DNA of 39,196 bases from JBBQVS01 sp038211295 (GTDB lineage: Bacteria; Chloroflexota; Ktedonobacteria; Ktedonobacterales; Ktedonobacteraceae), in assembly GCA_038211295.1 (NCBI GenBank), contig JBBQVS010000032.1, positions 1 through 39,196 on the forward strand, in the 5' to 3' direction. Below, piece by piece: positions 15,071 through 22,951 of this stretch. Position numbers and translations under genes: made by a program. The notes beneath the pieces were generated by a model, which searched no databases, had not been told where the DNA came from, and saw nothing but the letters and a program-made list of their open reading frames with translations. Each line of letters starts with the position of its first letter. Position 1 is the first letter of the stretch.

Positions 15071-17023
15071 ATGGCTGAACGATGGCGTATTTTTGTTGTT
15101 GAGGACGAAGAAAATCTCAACCGTAACATTGTTAGCTCTCTACGTAAAGATAGCTATATTGTGAATGGCTCGACAAACGGGCGCGATGCAGTACGAACGC
15201 TCTGGGCAGAGGTGCATGATGTGGTCATTTGCGATGTCAACACTCCGGGAGCCGATGGCTTTGAACTTCTGCAATGGTTGCGCGTCTATCGCCCAAACAC
15301 GCGGGTTGTGATGCTCGGCGGTTCCGCCCCTTCACTTCGCGCACGGGCTTTAGAGGGCGGAGCGGTCAGCTATTTAGAAAAACCGCTCGATATGCACCAG
15401 TTGAAAGAAGAATTACGCCGCTTACTTGTGCAGACAGGCTTCTCCGCCGACCTGGACTCTTTCGATCTGCTTGACGTTATTCAGATCGTTTCCGCGAGCC
15501 GTAAAAGTATTGCGTTACTTATCAGTACAGGTTTGGAAGAGCGCGGGATGTTGTGTTTTCAGAACGGTAGTCTGGTGTGGGCGGAATACGGCATGTTGCG
15601 CGGCGAGGAGGCGTTTTTCGCGCTCGCGGCACATAAAAATGGTACAGTGGTACACCAACCCTGGAATCAGCAGGTGGCACCGAATGTCACCCAACCATTG
15701 TCACGACTCATTTTACAGGCATTTCAATATCGAACAAAGTATAACCAGACACAGCAACAGCTAAGTGGTGAGCAGCAAGCGATTGTACAACCCGTGGTGG
15801 CATCGCCTTTACCCATGTCGCTTGAGGACGAAGACGCTCCTTTTATGGTGCTCACGGAATACTCTCCTAATAGTGTCACAGGGCAAGCATCAAATCGGAT
15901 ACAGGAAGCCTTTCCTGCTCAGGCAGAGACGTTCATTCCTCCTCACCCGTCTTCACCAGTGCAGGGGCAAGAAACGCAAGGAAGAAACGGGATGAGTGAA
16001 AAAGAATGGTGGGAACGAACGGGCAAGTTTTCCAACGTAGATATGCACGCTGGCACCCCGTCCGCGACTCCGCATGTAGAGGAGCCGTTTGATGATAGTG
16101 GTGCCACAAGCATTATCACTCCTGTCGGGCAAAGAACAACGATTGAACTGGATAAAGGAAGCGGTTCACTTCATCGGGGCGACCTACCTTCATGGTTGAC
16201 AGACCAACCAACTGCCGCCACGCCCGCCATTCGTCCGCCAGCGTCTCTAACAAAACCAATTCAACCCTCCGTTCCCGTGACTCCGATTGTGCCACCGCCG
16301 GCAGAGTGGCAGGCGACGGTACAGCAGGCTCCCATACGCACATCGCGCCGACTTGTGGAGCAGCGCGTTAAAAGCTTGTCCGATTCCTCGCAGGTCGTGC
16401 AGACGTACAAGATAGATAGCGAAGGGGCTGATGCACGTAAGATGGCCTCGCCCGAATGGCAACCACCTGAAGAGGAAAACTACCCGGAAAGTGGGCCGTT
16501 ACCAGACCTTACGCCATCGCGCATGACCAGCGACACACACCCTTTACGCTATCGTCAGATACCACGTAGTGATACGCACAACGATACGGCGCGAGGTAGT
16601 AGTTCTTCAAACTTGCAGGCGATGCCACGTAGCACAAAACGAAACTATAACTATGCCGCGCTCGTGTCTGCATTGCAGACGCTTGGCTATTCTATCAACG
16701 GCTTCATTGCCGCCGCCGTCGTGAGTATTGAGGGGCAACCTATCGCGCAGGTGGCGGTAGATGATCTGGACATGTCCAGAATGTGCAAGCATTTTAGCAC
16801 GGTCATGAAAAGCGTCCTACAATCGCTTGATTCGGGAGTATGGGGCGAGTATGAAAATGTTGTTATAACCAGTGCTGACCGCTATATTCTAATGCGTATC
16901 GTTGGTGGCGAAAGAAACGCGTTCCAGGTTCTGGTGACGACGCGAGAAGCGAACCTTACCGAGAGTGGAGCCGTGATGGTGAATGTTGAGGGTGCTATAA
17001 CCGCCGCGCTGCGACATCGCTAG
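15071..17023 (+). CDS. Receiver / DUF4388 / roadblock signalling protein
   Basis: This 650-aa multi-domain protein starts with a response-regulator receiver (1-122): acidic pocket E11-D12, phospho-acceptor D55 (VVICDVNTPG), S85 and K104 (YLEKPLD). A PatA/DUF4388 domain follows (about 128-215, SFDLLDVIQIVSASRKSIALL and GLEERGMLCFQNGSLVWAEYG), then a long Pro/Thr/Ser-rich linker of about 300 residues. A C-terminal roadblock/LC7 domain (about 525-648, YAALVSALQTLGYSINGFIAAAVVS) is a usual partner of MglA/Ras-like GTPases. It probably links phosphorylation to a small-GTPase system controlling polarity or surface behaviour. No cognate kinase or GTPase is in the window. AGGCGG precedes the ATG. A 42-aa membrane protein follows 19 bases downstream. 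Confidence 0.9.
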   Translation: MAERWRIFVVEDEENLNRNIVSSLRKDSYIVNGSTNGRDAVRTLWAEVHDVVICDVNTPGADGFELLQWLRVYRPNTRVVMLGGSAPSLRARALEGGAVSYLEKPLDMHQLKEELRRLLVQTGFSADLDSFDLLDVIQIVSASRKSIALLISTGLEERGMLCFQNGSLVWAEYGMLRGEEAFFALAAHKNGTVVHQPWNQQVAPNVTQPLSRLILQAFQYRTKYNQTQQQLSGEQQAIVQPVVASPLPMSLEDEDAPFMVLTEYSPNSVTGQASNRIQEAFPAQAETFIPPHPSSPVQGQETQGRNGMSEKEWWERTGKFSNVDMHAGTPSATPHVEEPFDDSGATSIITPVGQRTTIELDKGSGSLHRGDLPSWLTDQPTAATPAIRPPASLTKPIQPSVPVTPIVPPPAEWQATVQQAPIRTSRRLVEQRVKSLSDSSQVVQTYKIDSEGADARKMASPEWQPPEEENYPESGPLPDLTPSRMTSDTHPLRYRQIPRSDTHNDTARGSSSSNLQAMPRSTKRNYNYAALVSALQTLGYSINGFIAAAVVSIEGQPIAQVAVDDLDMSRMCKHFSTVMKSVLQSLDSGVWGEYENVVITSADRYILMRIVGGERNAFQVLVTTREANLTESGAVMVNVEGAITAALRHR

Positions 17024-17042
17024 CAGAGAAAAGGATAAAACC

Positions 17043-17171
17043 ATGAACGAGATTGAACAAAAGCTTCCTCCGACAGAGGAGCAGAAAAAGAATAATCGTT
17101 TTTCATTCGTTGTGGGTATCGTGATTGTGATCGCGATCATGATTGTTTTCGCGCTGCTTTTCAATAAATAG
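17043..17171 (+). CDS. Small single-pass membrane protein (42 aa)
   Basis: A 42-residue ORF with AAAAGGAT before its ATG. It has a charged N-terminus (MNEIEQKLPPTEEQKKNNR) and one hydrophobic helix (about residues 20-40, rich in Val and Ile). The charge pattern suggests a cytoplasmic N-terminus. It begins 19 bases after the roadblock protein and is probably co-transcribed, so it may anchor or tune that signalling protein at the membrane. No known family. Confidence 0.65.
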   Translation: MNEIEQKLPPTEEQKKNNRFSFVVGIVIVIAIMIVFALLFNK

Positions 17172-17180
17172 CGTGTTACA

Positions 17181-17230
17181 CCTTCATACATCGTGTAGTG
17201 CAAAATATATGCTGCATGAAGGAGCTTTTT
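17181..17230 (+). terminator. Probable terminator after the small membrane protein
   Basis: CCTTCAT (17181-17187) and ATGAAGG (17216-17222) can pair, with weaker inner pairing, followed by AGCTTTTT. It separates the rightward operon from the convergent pspA gene, whose stop codon overlaps the T-run. Confidence 0.45.
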
Positions 17231-18077
17231 ATTCTTTATTCTGGCTCGTCTCGATAAGTTTTTTCAAATGCGCTGTATTTTGCTCTCTTATTGCCTCTGC
17301 CTCACTGCTTGCCTGCTCGCTAATGGGCTTTTTCGCGGAGGATTTTAATGTGGGACGTGAGGGTAGTAATGGTGCGGCCTGTAAGTCGTGAGGTTCAGAC
17401 AAGCGGGGGAGTTCCTGAGAAAGTGTATTTTTGCGTTTGAGGCTCTCAAGTTGCTGTTCGACAAGTTGTTCCGCCGAAAGTTGATCGAGCTGGTTGTCGA
17501 GGTTGCGTTTGTGAATGTCGGCAAGTGCTCTTGCGCGTGCCTCAGCTTCTAGTACCGCATCCTGCGCCTTCGCGGTACGTTCTTTGTCTCTGGGATTACC
17601 CGCCATATTGAGGGCGTCGAAGACACGTTGTTGTAGAAGGGCGTTGCGTTTGCGAGCGACAAGTAGATCAATCGTTGTCTCAACCTCGGCTATCTTCGCC
17701 TCTAACTGACGCAGCGCACTCCGCATCGTAGTGACAAGTTGTTCTTGCTCTTTTTGTTGTTGTGCATAGCGTTGTGCCTGTCTGGCGATGTCATTATGAC
17801 GCATAAGGGCTGTACGCGCGGTATCGTCGTTTTCTTGTTGGATTGCTTGCTCGGCTTTTTTTATCCACAGTTCTGCTTCTGTCACTCGCTCTTTGCTGCG
17901 CTTTTGCAGCTTATGCCCCTCTGCGATAGCGGTAGCGACCTGTGTTTTAACCTGTACGAGCTGGTTCCGCATATCCAGTTGTAGTTGTCGCAAGACCTTT
18001 TCGGGGTCGTCGGACTTCTCGACTACACTAGTGAGGTTTGCACGTAGCAAAGTGAGCACACGTTCCAACAAATTCAT
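17229..18077 (-). CDS. pspA: PspA/IM30-family membrane-maintenance protein
   Basis: This 282-aa peripheral membrane protein belongs to the ESCRT-III-like PspA/Vipp1/IM30 family, which binds stressed membranes and limits proton leak. Residues 1-25 form the amphipathic helix (NLLERVLTLLRANLTSVVEK), followed by the conserved DDPEKVLRQLQLDMRNQLVQ and a continuous coiled coil to about residue 220. The last 60 residues are a Pro/Ser-rich extension beyond the usual length of about 220-225. GGAG lies upstream of the ATG. It is the last gene of a leftward group with flotillin and an NfeD-like protein, which fits a joint role in envelope stress. Confidence 0.92.
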   Translation of the reverse strand: MNLLERVLTLLRANLTSVVEKSDDPEKVLRQLQLDMRNQLVQVKTQVATAIAEGHKLQKRSKERVTEAELWIKKAEQAIQQENDDTARTALMRHNDIARQAQRYAQQQKEQEQLVTTMRSALRQLEAKIAEVETTIDLLVARKRNALLQQRVFDALNMAGNPRDKERTAKAQDAVLEAEARARALADIHKRNLDNQLDQLSAEQLVEQQLESLKRKNTLSQELPRLSEPHDLQAAPLLPSRPTLKSSAKKPISEQASSEAEAIREQNTAHLKKLIETSQNKE

Positions 18078-18094
18078 AGGATACTCCAGACTGC

Positions 18095-18114
18095 TGTATA
18101 ACTGTGTATAACTG
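18095..18114. repeat. Tandem 10-bp repeat upstream of pspA
   Basis: TGTATAACTG occurs twice head to tail, ending 18 bases before the pspA start. On the minus strand each copy contains TATACA, so one could serve as a -10 element. Alternatively the pair is an operator. Confidence 0.4.
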
Positions 18115-18129
18115 CGCGATAACAGGTAT

Positions 18130-18156
18130 CATCTGGCACCTATAAAGTGTCAGATG
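18130..18156. promoter_or_regulatory. 10-bp hairpin upstream of pspA
   Basis: CATCTGGCAC and GTGTCAGATG pair over 10 bp (one G-U) around a 7-base loop in the flotillin-pspA gap. There is no U-tract on either strand. It may be a regulator-binding palindrome or an mRNA processing structure. Confidence 0.4.
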
Positions 18157-18247
18157 AGTAAATTCGTTTCCTTACTCGCTTCTCTCTATCAAATGAGCAT
18201 ATACCAATGATAGTTATAGTACGTTTTAGAGAGGGTAGAGGTAGTGT

Positions 18248-18294
18248 TATATCGCATCCTCTAAGTCTTTGTTAAGAAAAGAAGACGCGATATA
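18248..18294 (-). terminator. Stem-loop after the flotillin gene
   Basis: TATATCGC and GCGATATA (8 bp) enclose a second stem, GTCTT/AAGAC, just downstream of the flotillin stop. It is a plausible partial terminator between flotillin and pspA, but no U-run follows on the minus strand. Confidence 0.35.
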
Positions 18295-18311
18295 GCATTG
18301 GGTACAGATGA

Positions 18312-19886
18312 CTAGTTGGTCTCAGATGGGTTTACATCAACGGTACTGATTTTGCCATTGATGTGTACGGATGGAACAGTCTTCCCGTTTGTACCGTTCT
18401 GTCCGTCTTTTGACGCCATCGCGGGAATGTTACTCATGAGATCGCTGAGCGTTGTGCCGCTAAGCATTTCAAAGAGGGCTGGCACTTGCGCGACCATGTT
18501 TACGATGTCGCCCGTGAGACGGCTGGCACCAAGTCCGCCACCATTGCTACCATTGCCATTACCACCAGTAGAGACAATCGTAACCTTATCGACTTTGCTT
18601 AGTGGCTCGGCGATGGCGCGGACAATCTCCGGCATGTTCGTGAGGAGCTTATCCAGCACTGCTGCCTGATTGTACTCGTGGAAGGCTGCGGCCTTAACCT
18701 TCATGGCATCGGCTTCCGCCTCACCTTTCGCACGAATGACCTCGGCTTCCGCGAGACCGCGTGCACGTACAACATCGGCTTCCGCGAGACCTCGCGCACG
18801 GCTGGCTTCTGCGTCACCGATACCACGAGCCTTCGATGCATCGGCTTGACCTTGCGCTTCAAGTGTGAGACGCTGGCGTTCAGCTTCCGCGACGGTCTCG
18901 ACACGACGACGCTCGGCCTCGGCGGACTTCTGTACAGTGGCCTGTAGTTCTAGCTCACGGCGTTGAATTTCGGCCTGTTGCACTTTGATCTGGGCGACTT
19001 TTTCGACTTCTGTTACCTTGATGGCTTCGGCGATAACCTGCTGCTGCGAGACGTTCGCCTGAATATCATACGCTTTGTCTGCTGCTGCCTGCTGTCTCTT
19101 GACTTCACCATCGAACTCGGCCTTTTTGAGCGACAGGTTACGTTGTGACGCGGCCTGAAGCGCGAGTGACTCGGTTTCGGCTTTCACTCGCTCTTGATCT
19201 GCGGCTGACTTGGCGACGGCTGCTTCTCGCGAGGCGTTGGCCTGTTGAATTTGCGTATCGCGTGCGGCAATGGCGGCGGCGATATCCGCGCGTTTGCGGT
19301 TCTCGACGATCTGCGGACGCCCCATGTTCGAGATGTAGTCGTTTTTGTCGCGGACATCTTTGATTGTGAACGAAATGACTTCCAGACCCATCTTTTCCAT
19401 GTCGGGGGTAACGGTCTTGAGCATCTTGCCGCCGACGTTTTCAGGGTCTTTTACAAGGTCTTCAACGGTAAGCTGACCAACGATACCGCGCAGGTGGCCT
19501 TCCATGACGAGGCGAATCAGGTTTTCGCGGTCTTCCTGGGGCTTGCTCAGAAACTGCTCTGCCGCCGTTCTGATGCTCTCCTGGTCGGAGCGTACCTTAA
19601 TCTGTGTCACGGCTTCGACGTTGACCGCAACACCCTGCGAGGTGTAAAGGTCTTGTGGCGGCGCGACATCAAAGGACATCAATTCAAGTGGAAACTCCTC
19701 TGCGCGCTGCCACAATGGAATGACGAATTGTGCGCCGCCGGTGATGATCTTTGTGCCACCTGAACCATACACAATCAATGCCTGGTTCGGGCCAACTTTG
19801 CGGAGCAGGCTGCCGCCAATACGCAGCGCGATAAGTACTGCAACAACTAAAACGATAACTCCAATACTTACTGTAAGAAGGTTCAT
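18312..19886 (-). CDS. floT: Flotillin-like SPFH-domain membrane scaffold protein
   Basis: This 524-aa protein organises ordered membrane microdomains. An N-terminal membrane segment (5-25, SIGVIVLVVAVLIAL) precedes the SPFH/band-7 domain (about 28-205, VGPNQALIVYGSGGTKIITG). A long flotillin coiled coil follows, with Glu-Ala-rich repeats (residues about 340-400). At DNA level these are imperfect 33-base direct repeats, e.g. 18742-18758 and 18775-18791. A Gly/Asn-rich stretch (GGNGNGSNGGG) precedes the C-terminal region. AAAGGAG sets the start. The NfeD-like gene ends 7 bases upstream, the classic partner arrangement (as in Bacillus yuaF-floT), so the two products probably form a complex. Confidence 0.93.
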   Translation of the reverse strand: MNLLTVSIGVIVLVVAVLIALRIGGSLLRKVGPNQALIVYGSGGTKIITGGAQFVIPLWQRAEEFPLELMSFDVAPPQDLYTSQGVAVNVEAVTQIKVRSDQESIRTAAEQFLSKPQEDRENLIRLVMEGHLRGIVGQLTVEDLVKDPENVGGKMLKTVTPDMEKMGLEVISFTIKDVRDKNDYISNMGRPQIVENRKRADIAAAIAARDTQIQQANASREAAVAKSAADQERVKAETESLALQAASQRNLSLKKAEFDGEVKRQQAAADKAYDIQANVSQQQVIAEAIKVTEVEKVAQIKVQQAEIQRRELELQATVQKSAEAERRRVETVAEAERQRLTLEAQGQADASKARGIGDAEASRARGLAEADVVRARGLAEAEVIRAKGEAEADAMKVKAAAFHEYNQAAVLDKLLTNMPEIVRAIAEPLSKVDKVTIVSTGGNGNGSNGGGLGASRLTGDIVNMVAQVPALFEMLSGTTLSDLMSNIPAMASKDGQNGTNGKTVPSVHINGKISTVDVNPSETN

Positions 19887-19892
19887 ACTAAT

Positions 19893-20681
19893 TTACTCCT
19901 TTTGAGTATCTTTTCGCATGACAAATTGTGTGTCTTTTTGCTCGGACTCTTCAAGCAATGCACGCAGTGCTGCTATATCGTCCTCATGTGGCACTGCGTC
20001 AGATGAGCTATTTTCAGAGTCGGCATGGTTTACAAAGTGATCCCATGTGTCCACTTCGGCGACACCACGCTGATAACTTATGACGACAACCTCTTGATCG
20101 CGTTCGAGGCGGTGCCCATCAACACTACGGGCGGGAACACTTTTCCGCATTCCGCCGGGGGAGACATACAAAACTTCGCCGATCCCATTTTCTTGAATAG
20201 TAATATTGACCTTTGCTAATAAACCAGTGCGATCCGAAACGTCCTGAATGGTTTCACCCTCACTATCACCAAAGACGCGGCCCAGGAGCGCAAGTAACAG
20301 GCCCGCGACAATAATGCCCCCTATGGCTGCGAGAATAAGGGTGAGCGGGAGCGCGAAGCCAACATTAGTATGAAAGACGTACCCGAAAAACCCGAAACCT
20401 AACAGGAAGAACGAGATCGTCATAGGGTTGGCATAAGCAAACAGGGAAAAATTATTGTGTGTCGCGCCGCTCGTTTTAGCAACATCCGCTTTCCCTCCCT
20501 GATGCGTTGTGCCAACATGCGTATGTCCTGCATGAGTTCCAATATGAACAGCATGTCCCCCATGAATACCATGAGTGCCATGTCCAACACTTCCTAGAAG
20601 GGCTGACGCGACCAGAAAAAGCAGTCCGAAGAGGAACGAGGCAAAGAACACTAAAGAAAGTGGATCAGTTGCGATTGGCAT
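19893..20681 (-). CDS. NfeD-like membrane protein with His-rich loop
   Basis: This 262-aa partner of flotillin has a first membrane segment (9-30), a loop with nine histidines between residues 34 and 60 (GHGTHGIHGGHAVHIG, then HAGHTHVG), two further membrane segments (about 83-105 and 108-135), and a cytoplasmic NfeD OB-fold (about 148-215, RTGLLAKVNITIQENGIGEVLYV). The OB-fold is the hallmark of YuaF/NfeD1b proteins. The His-rich loop is not a normal NfeD feature and could bind metal ions. AAGGAG before the ATG lies inside the end of the upstream gene, with a 17-base overlap, so the two are translationally coupled. Confidence 0.85.
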   Translation of the reverse strand: MPIATDPLSLVFFASFLFGLLFLVASALLGSVGHGTHGIHGGHAVHIGTHAGHTHVGTTHQGGKADVAKTSGATHNNFSLFAYANPMTISFFLLGFGFFGYVFHTNVGFALPLTLILAAIGGIIVAGLLLALLGRVFGDSEGETIQDVSDRTGLLAKVNITIQENGIGEVLYVSPGGMRKSVPARSVDGHRLERDQEVVVISYQRGVAEVDTWDHFVNHADSENSSSDAVPHEDDIAALRALLEESEQKDTQFVMRKDTQKE

Positions 20682-21024
20682 AGCTTTGCTCCTTTAGCCT
20701 TACGAACAGTGGTAGCGGTAGTGCCGAGATGGAGCCATACCGATCTAGCTGTTCAAGAATACCGATGATGCTGGCTAAAACACCAACGATCCCCAATACA
20801 AAAGCGATCAATAAGCAGAAGAGAATGAGCACATCGAGTGTACTGACTGACACACCAACAAGTGAGAGTTCTAAAAAAAGTGTATCCGTGAAGATACCGA
20901 CGATCCCCAGTAGAAGCGCACTACTGAGAAGGACGAGCGGCGTGAGCACGGGATGTCGTTGCAGTAACGTGCTGCATGCAAGTAGACGCCGTTGGGTCGA
21001 GGGTTCCTTTTGCCCCTGAATCAT
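20665..21024 (-). CDS. Small membrane protein of the flotillin operon, unknown
   Basis: This 119-aa protein has two clear hydrophobic segments (about 29-50 and 63-88) separated by a short loop. The N-terminus is basic and the C-terminal tail hydrophilic (LKEQSYANRN). AAGGAAGGG lies upstream of the ATG. Its 3' end overlaps the NfeD-like gene, so it is the first gene of the flotillin operon and probably works with it. I do not recognise a family. Confidence 0.75.
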   Translation of the reverse strand: MIQGQKEPSTQRRLLACSTLLQRHPVLTPLVLLSSALLLGIVGIFTDTLFLELSLVGVSVSTLDVLILFCLLIAFVLGIVGVLASIIGILEQLDRYGSISALPLPLFVRLKEQSYANRN

Positions 21025-21152
21025 TGCATCCCTTCCTTTTATTTATCGCTTAAAATACTGGTCTTTCTATGCTTCCTATTTTGACCTGTGTGCCTAGAAA
21101 CACCGTTCCGTAATATAGACGCAGGATAGACAGAAAATTACAATTTGTATTG

Positions 21153-21650
21153 CTAAGTGTCAGTCAATATCCGCTCCGCGCTCATGCTTGTTACTGCATC
21201 GACAATTGACTCAAGTTCTTCCTGAGAGAGGTTCATCAGTCGGCTAAACAAGGCAAAGTGGCGGCGTGGGTCTTCTACGCTTGCGAGTCGCTGAAAAAAG
21301 GTTTGTGCCTCTGGTTCGGTGTACCATTCCTGCGAAGTGGCAGCTAACCAGGTCGCCAGACGATCACTTTCCGGGTCCATTTCGCTTATCAAGTCGGTGC
21401 TATAGTCGAGCGGGTCACTGATAAGATAACTTGGATGAACCTTGAAGAAGCGCGATAAAACATCACGACTCGATGCGGTAAGGTGAAGCCGTTTGCTGCG
21501 TTCCAACTGTGAAAGATATGCCTGGCTCACTTTGACACCGAGTTCTTGCTGCATGGCAGTAACAACCTCGACCTGCGTCATTGAGCGACTCAACCCACGC
21601 AACTCACCCTCGACGGCCCGTAAATGTTTCATCTTCTCCGCTAAATTCAT
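21153..21650 (-). CDS. XRE-family helix-turn-helix regulator
   Basis: This 165-aa DNA-binding protein has an N-terminal lambda-repressor-like helix-turn-helix (about residues 1-70, with SQAYLSQLERSKRLHLTASS as recognition region) and a helical C-terminal part of unknown role (LATWLAATSQEWYTEPEAQTFFQRL). It is transcribed leftward ahead of the small membrane protein, NfeD, flotillin and PspA genes and is the likely regulator of that group. Its promoter is overlapped by an inverted repeat, which suggests autoregulation. Confidence 0.88.
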   Translation of the reverse strand: MNLAEKMKHLRAVEGELRGLSRSMTQVEVVTAMQQELGVKVSQAYLSQLERSKRLHLTASSRDVLSRFFKVHPSYLISDPLDYSTDLISEMDPESDRLATWLAATSQEWYTEPEAQTFFQRLASVEDPRRHFALFSRLMNLSQEELESIVDAVTSMSAERILTDT

Positions 21651-21665
21651 ACCAGTACCTCACAT

Positions 21666-21691
21666 AGCTATTTGCTATATTGAGTATAGCT
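21666..21691. promoter_or_regulatory. Candidate XRE operator (inverted repeat)
   Basis: AGCTAT (21666-21671) and ATAGCT (21686-21691) form an inverted repeat with a 14-base spacer, about 16 bp before the XRE start codon. The right half overlaps the -10 box at 21683-21688. The arrangement is typical of autorepression, but binding by this XRE protein is inferred. Confidence 0.45.
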
Positions 21692-21711
21692 GTCTGTAAT
21701 GCTTTTGTCAA
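21683..21711 (-). promoter_or_regulatory. Sigma-70-type promoter of the XRE gene
   Basis: On the minus strand a perfect TTGACA (21711-21706), a 17-base spacer and TATACT (21688-21683, 5 of 6) lie upstream of the XRE start at 21650. It is one of the best promoter matches in the window. Confidence 0.8.
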
Positions 21712-21765
21712 GTGGGAGAGTAAGGATAGGAGAAATAGTCTTTTCCGTGCCGCTCTTATACAGTG

Positions 21766-22902
21766 TTACACAACTGAGATTGCGCCAGTCGCGCTATCGA
21801 CCCGTATTTTTACAGATGTGAGGGCGATTGGGGCGGGTGGATTGACGACTTCCGCACCTTTGGCGGGGTCAAAGGCGGCTCCGTGACAGGGACATTGCAG
21901 AAGCTGACTGGCGGGGTCGTAGTCCACCGTGCAACCGGCGTGTGTGCAGACGGCATCATAGGCCACGAAGTGACCGTCGGAAAGATGTACTAATACACCG
22001 GGGTCGCCTGTGGACGGAATAACGAACGGCTTCGCGCTATTTTTCGCGATTGCGCTGACTTGCGCGATCTGGCCTGTTGTGGGCGTCGTGCTGACGCTTG
22101 TTAGTGTGGGACTCACAGGTGCGATGGTGGGAGTCGCAACAACAGGGGAGGTCGCGGCGTCAGAGCCACTACTCAGGATACGGGACGCGTAGCCAAGTGC
22201 AATGATGCCTAGCGTTGTCGCGGCACCCAGCAACGACCCCCACAGGAACGTGCGACGCGTCTCCCTTTTTTGTGTCAGCAGCTTGTACTGGCTTTGCTGC
22301 CTCTGTGAGAGCTTTTGCGTTGTTGCCTGTGTTGTGCCTATGTCCTGTCCAGGCGACTGTGTTGTGCCTAAGATGATGGCGAGTAGGAGGGAGACCCGTT
22401 GCTGGAAGCGCACCGGAGCGGCTTGCAGCAGACGAAGCGAGAGAAGTGCGTCAAATGATGGCAGGCCAGTGTTCAGAGGCCCATTGAGCATAAGCGTTAG
22501 CCACGCGAAAATGAAAACGATATCCGCCCCATAGAAATACGGGTAGACACGCCATGACGCGGACAAGTATAACAGAATGCTAAGAAGTACGCCAAAAAAC
22601 GCGGCGGGACGGAACAGCAAACCAGAAAGTGTCCCTAGTCCAATCGCGATCTCGCCTAGAATGATTATGATGCCAAACAGCTTCGCGTGTGGTTGACCCA
22701 CTGAGAGCAAGAGATCATGTAGAGGCGACCCCAGGGCGAAACGTCCGATCTGGCGACCAATATACCCTGGTGCGGAGGTCTGGAAGAATTGTGGGTCTGC
22801 GATTTTTTGAATACCCGCGTAAACAAATGTAATGCCAAGAAAAAGTCGAAGTGGTAGAAGTACCCACTGGTGTAGAGTGCGTGTGTCTATATTTTTTGCC
22901 AT
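21766..22902 (-). CDS. DoxD-like membrane domain fused to a Rieske [2Fe-2S] domain
   Basis: This 378-aa fusion has an N-terminal DoxX/DoxD-type four-helix membrane domain (about 12-150, LPLRLFLGITFVYAGIQKIADP), the family of the thiosulfate:quinone oxidoreductase small subunit. A linker and a twin-arginine-like anchor follow (KRETRRTFLWGSLLGAATT, about 211-230), then a Thr/Pro/Ser-rich spacer. The C-terminal Rieske domain has cluster ligands C319 and H321 (CTHAGC) and C337 and H340 (CPCHG), with C324 and C339 placed for the usual disulfide. It probably passes electrons between a quinone-linked reaction and an external partner. AAGGAAAG precedes the ATG. It follows the penicillin-acylase-like gene by 49 bp and may share its transcript. 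Confidence 0.88.
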   Translation of the reverse strand: MAKNIDTRTLHQWVLLPLRLFLGITFVYAGIQKIADPQFFQTSAPGYIGRQIGRFALGSPLHDLLLSVGQPHAKLFGIIIILGEIAIGLGTLSGLLFRPAAFFGVLLSILLYLSASWRVYPYFYGADIVFIFAWLTLMLNGPLNTGLPSFDALLSLRLLQAAPVRFQQRVSLLLAIILGTTQSPGQDIGTTQATTQKLSQRQQSQYKLLTQKRETRRTFLWGSLLGAATTLGIIALGYASRILSSGSDAATSPVVATPTIAPVSPTLTSVSTTPTTGQIAQVSAIAKNSAKPFVIPSTGDPGVLVHLSDGHFVAYDAVCTHAGCTVDYDPASQLLQCPCHGAAFDPAKGAEVVNPPAPIALTSVKIRVDSATGAISVV

Positions 22903-22951
22903 TATACTTTCCTTGAAAACGCCAGCAGGAACGTTATGATTTTCGCGCCAG

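Noticed and set aside
18700..18850. CRISPR-like or satellite array
   Set aside because: The 33-base direct repeats are in frame inside flotillin and encode its Glu-Ala coiled-coil repeats.
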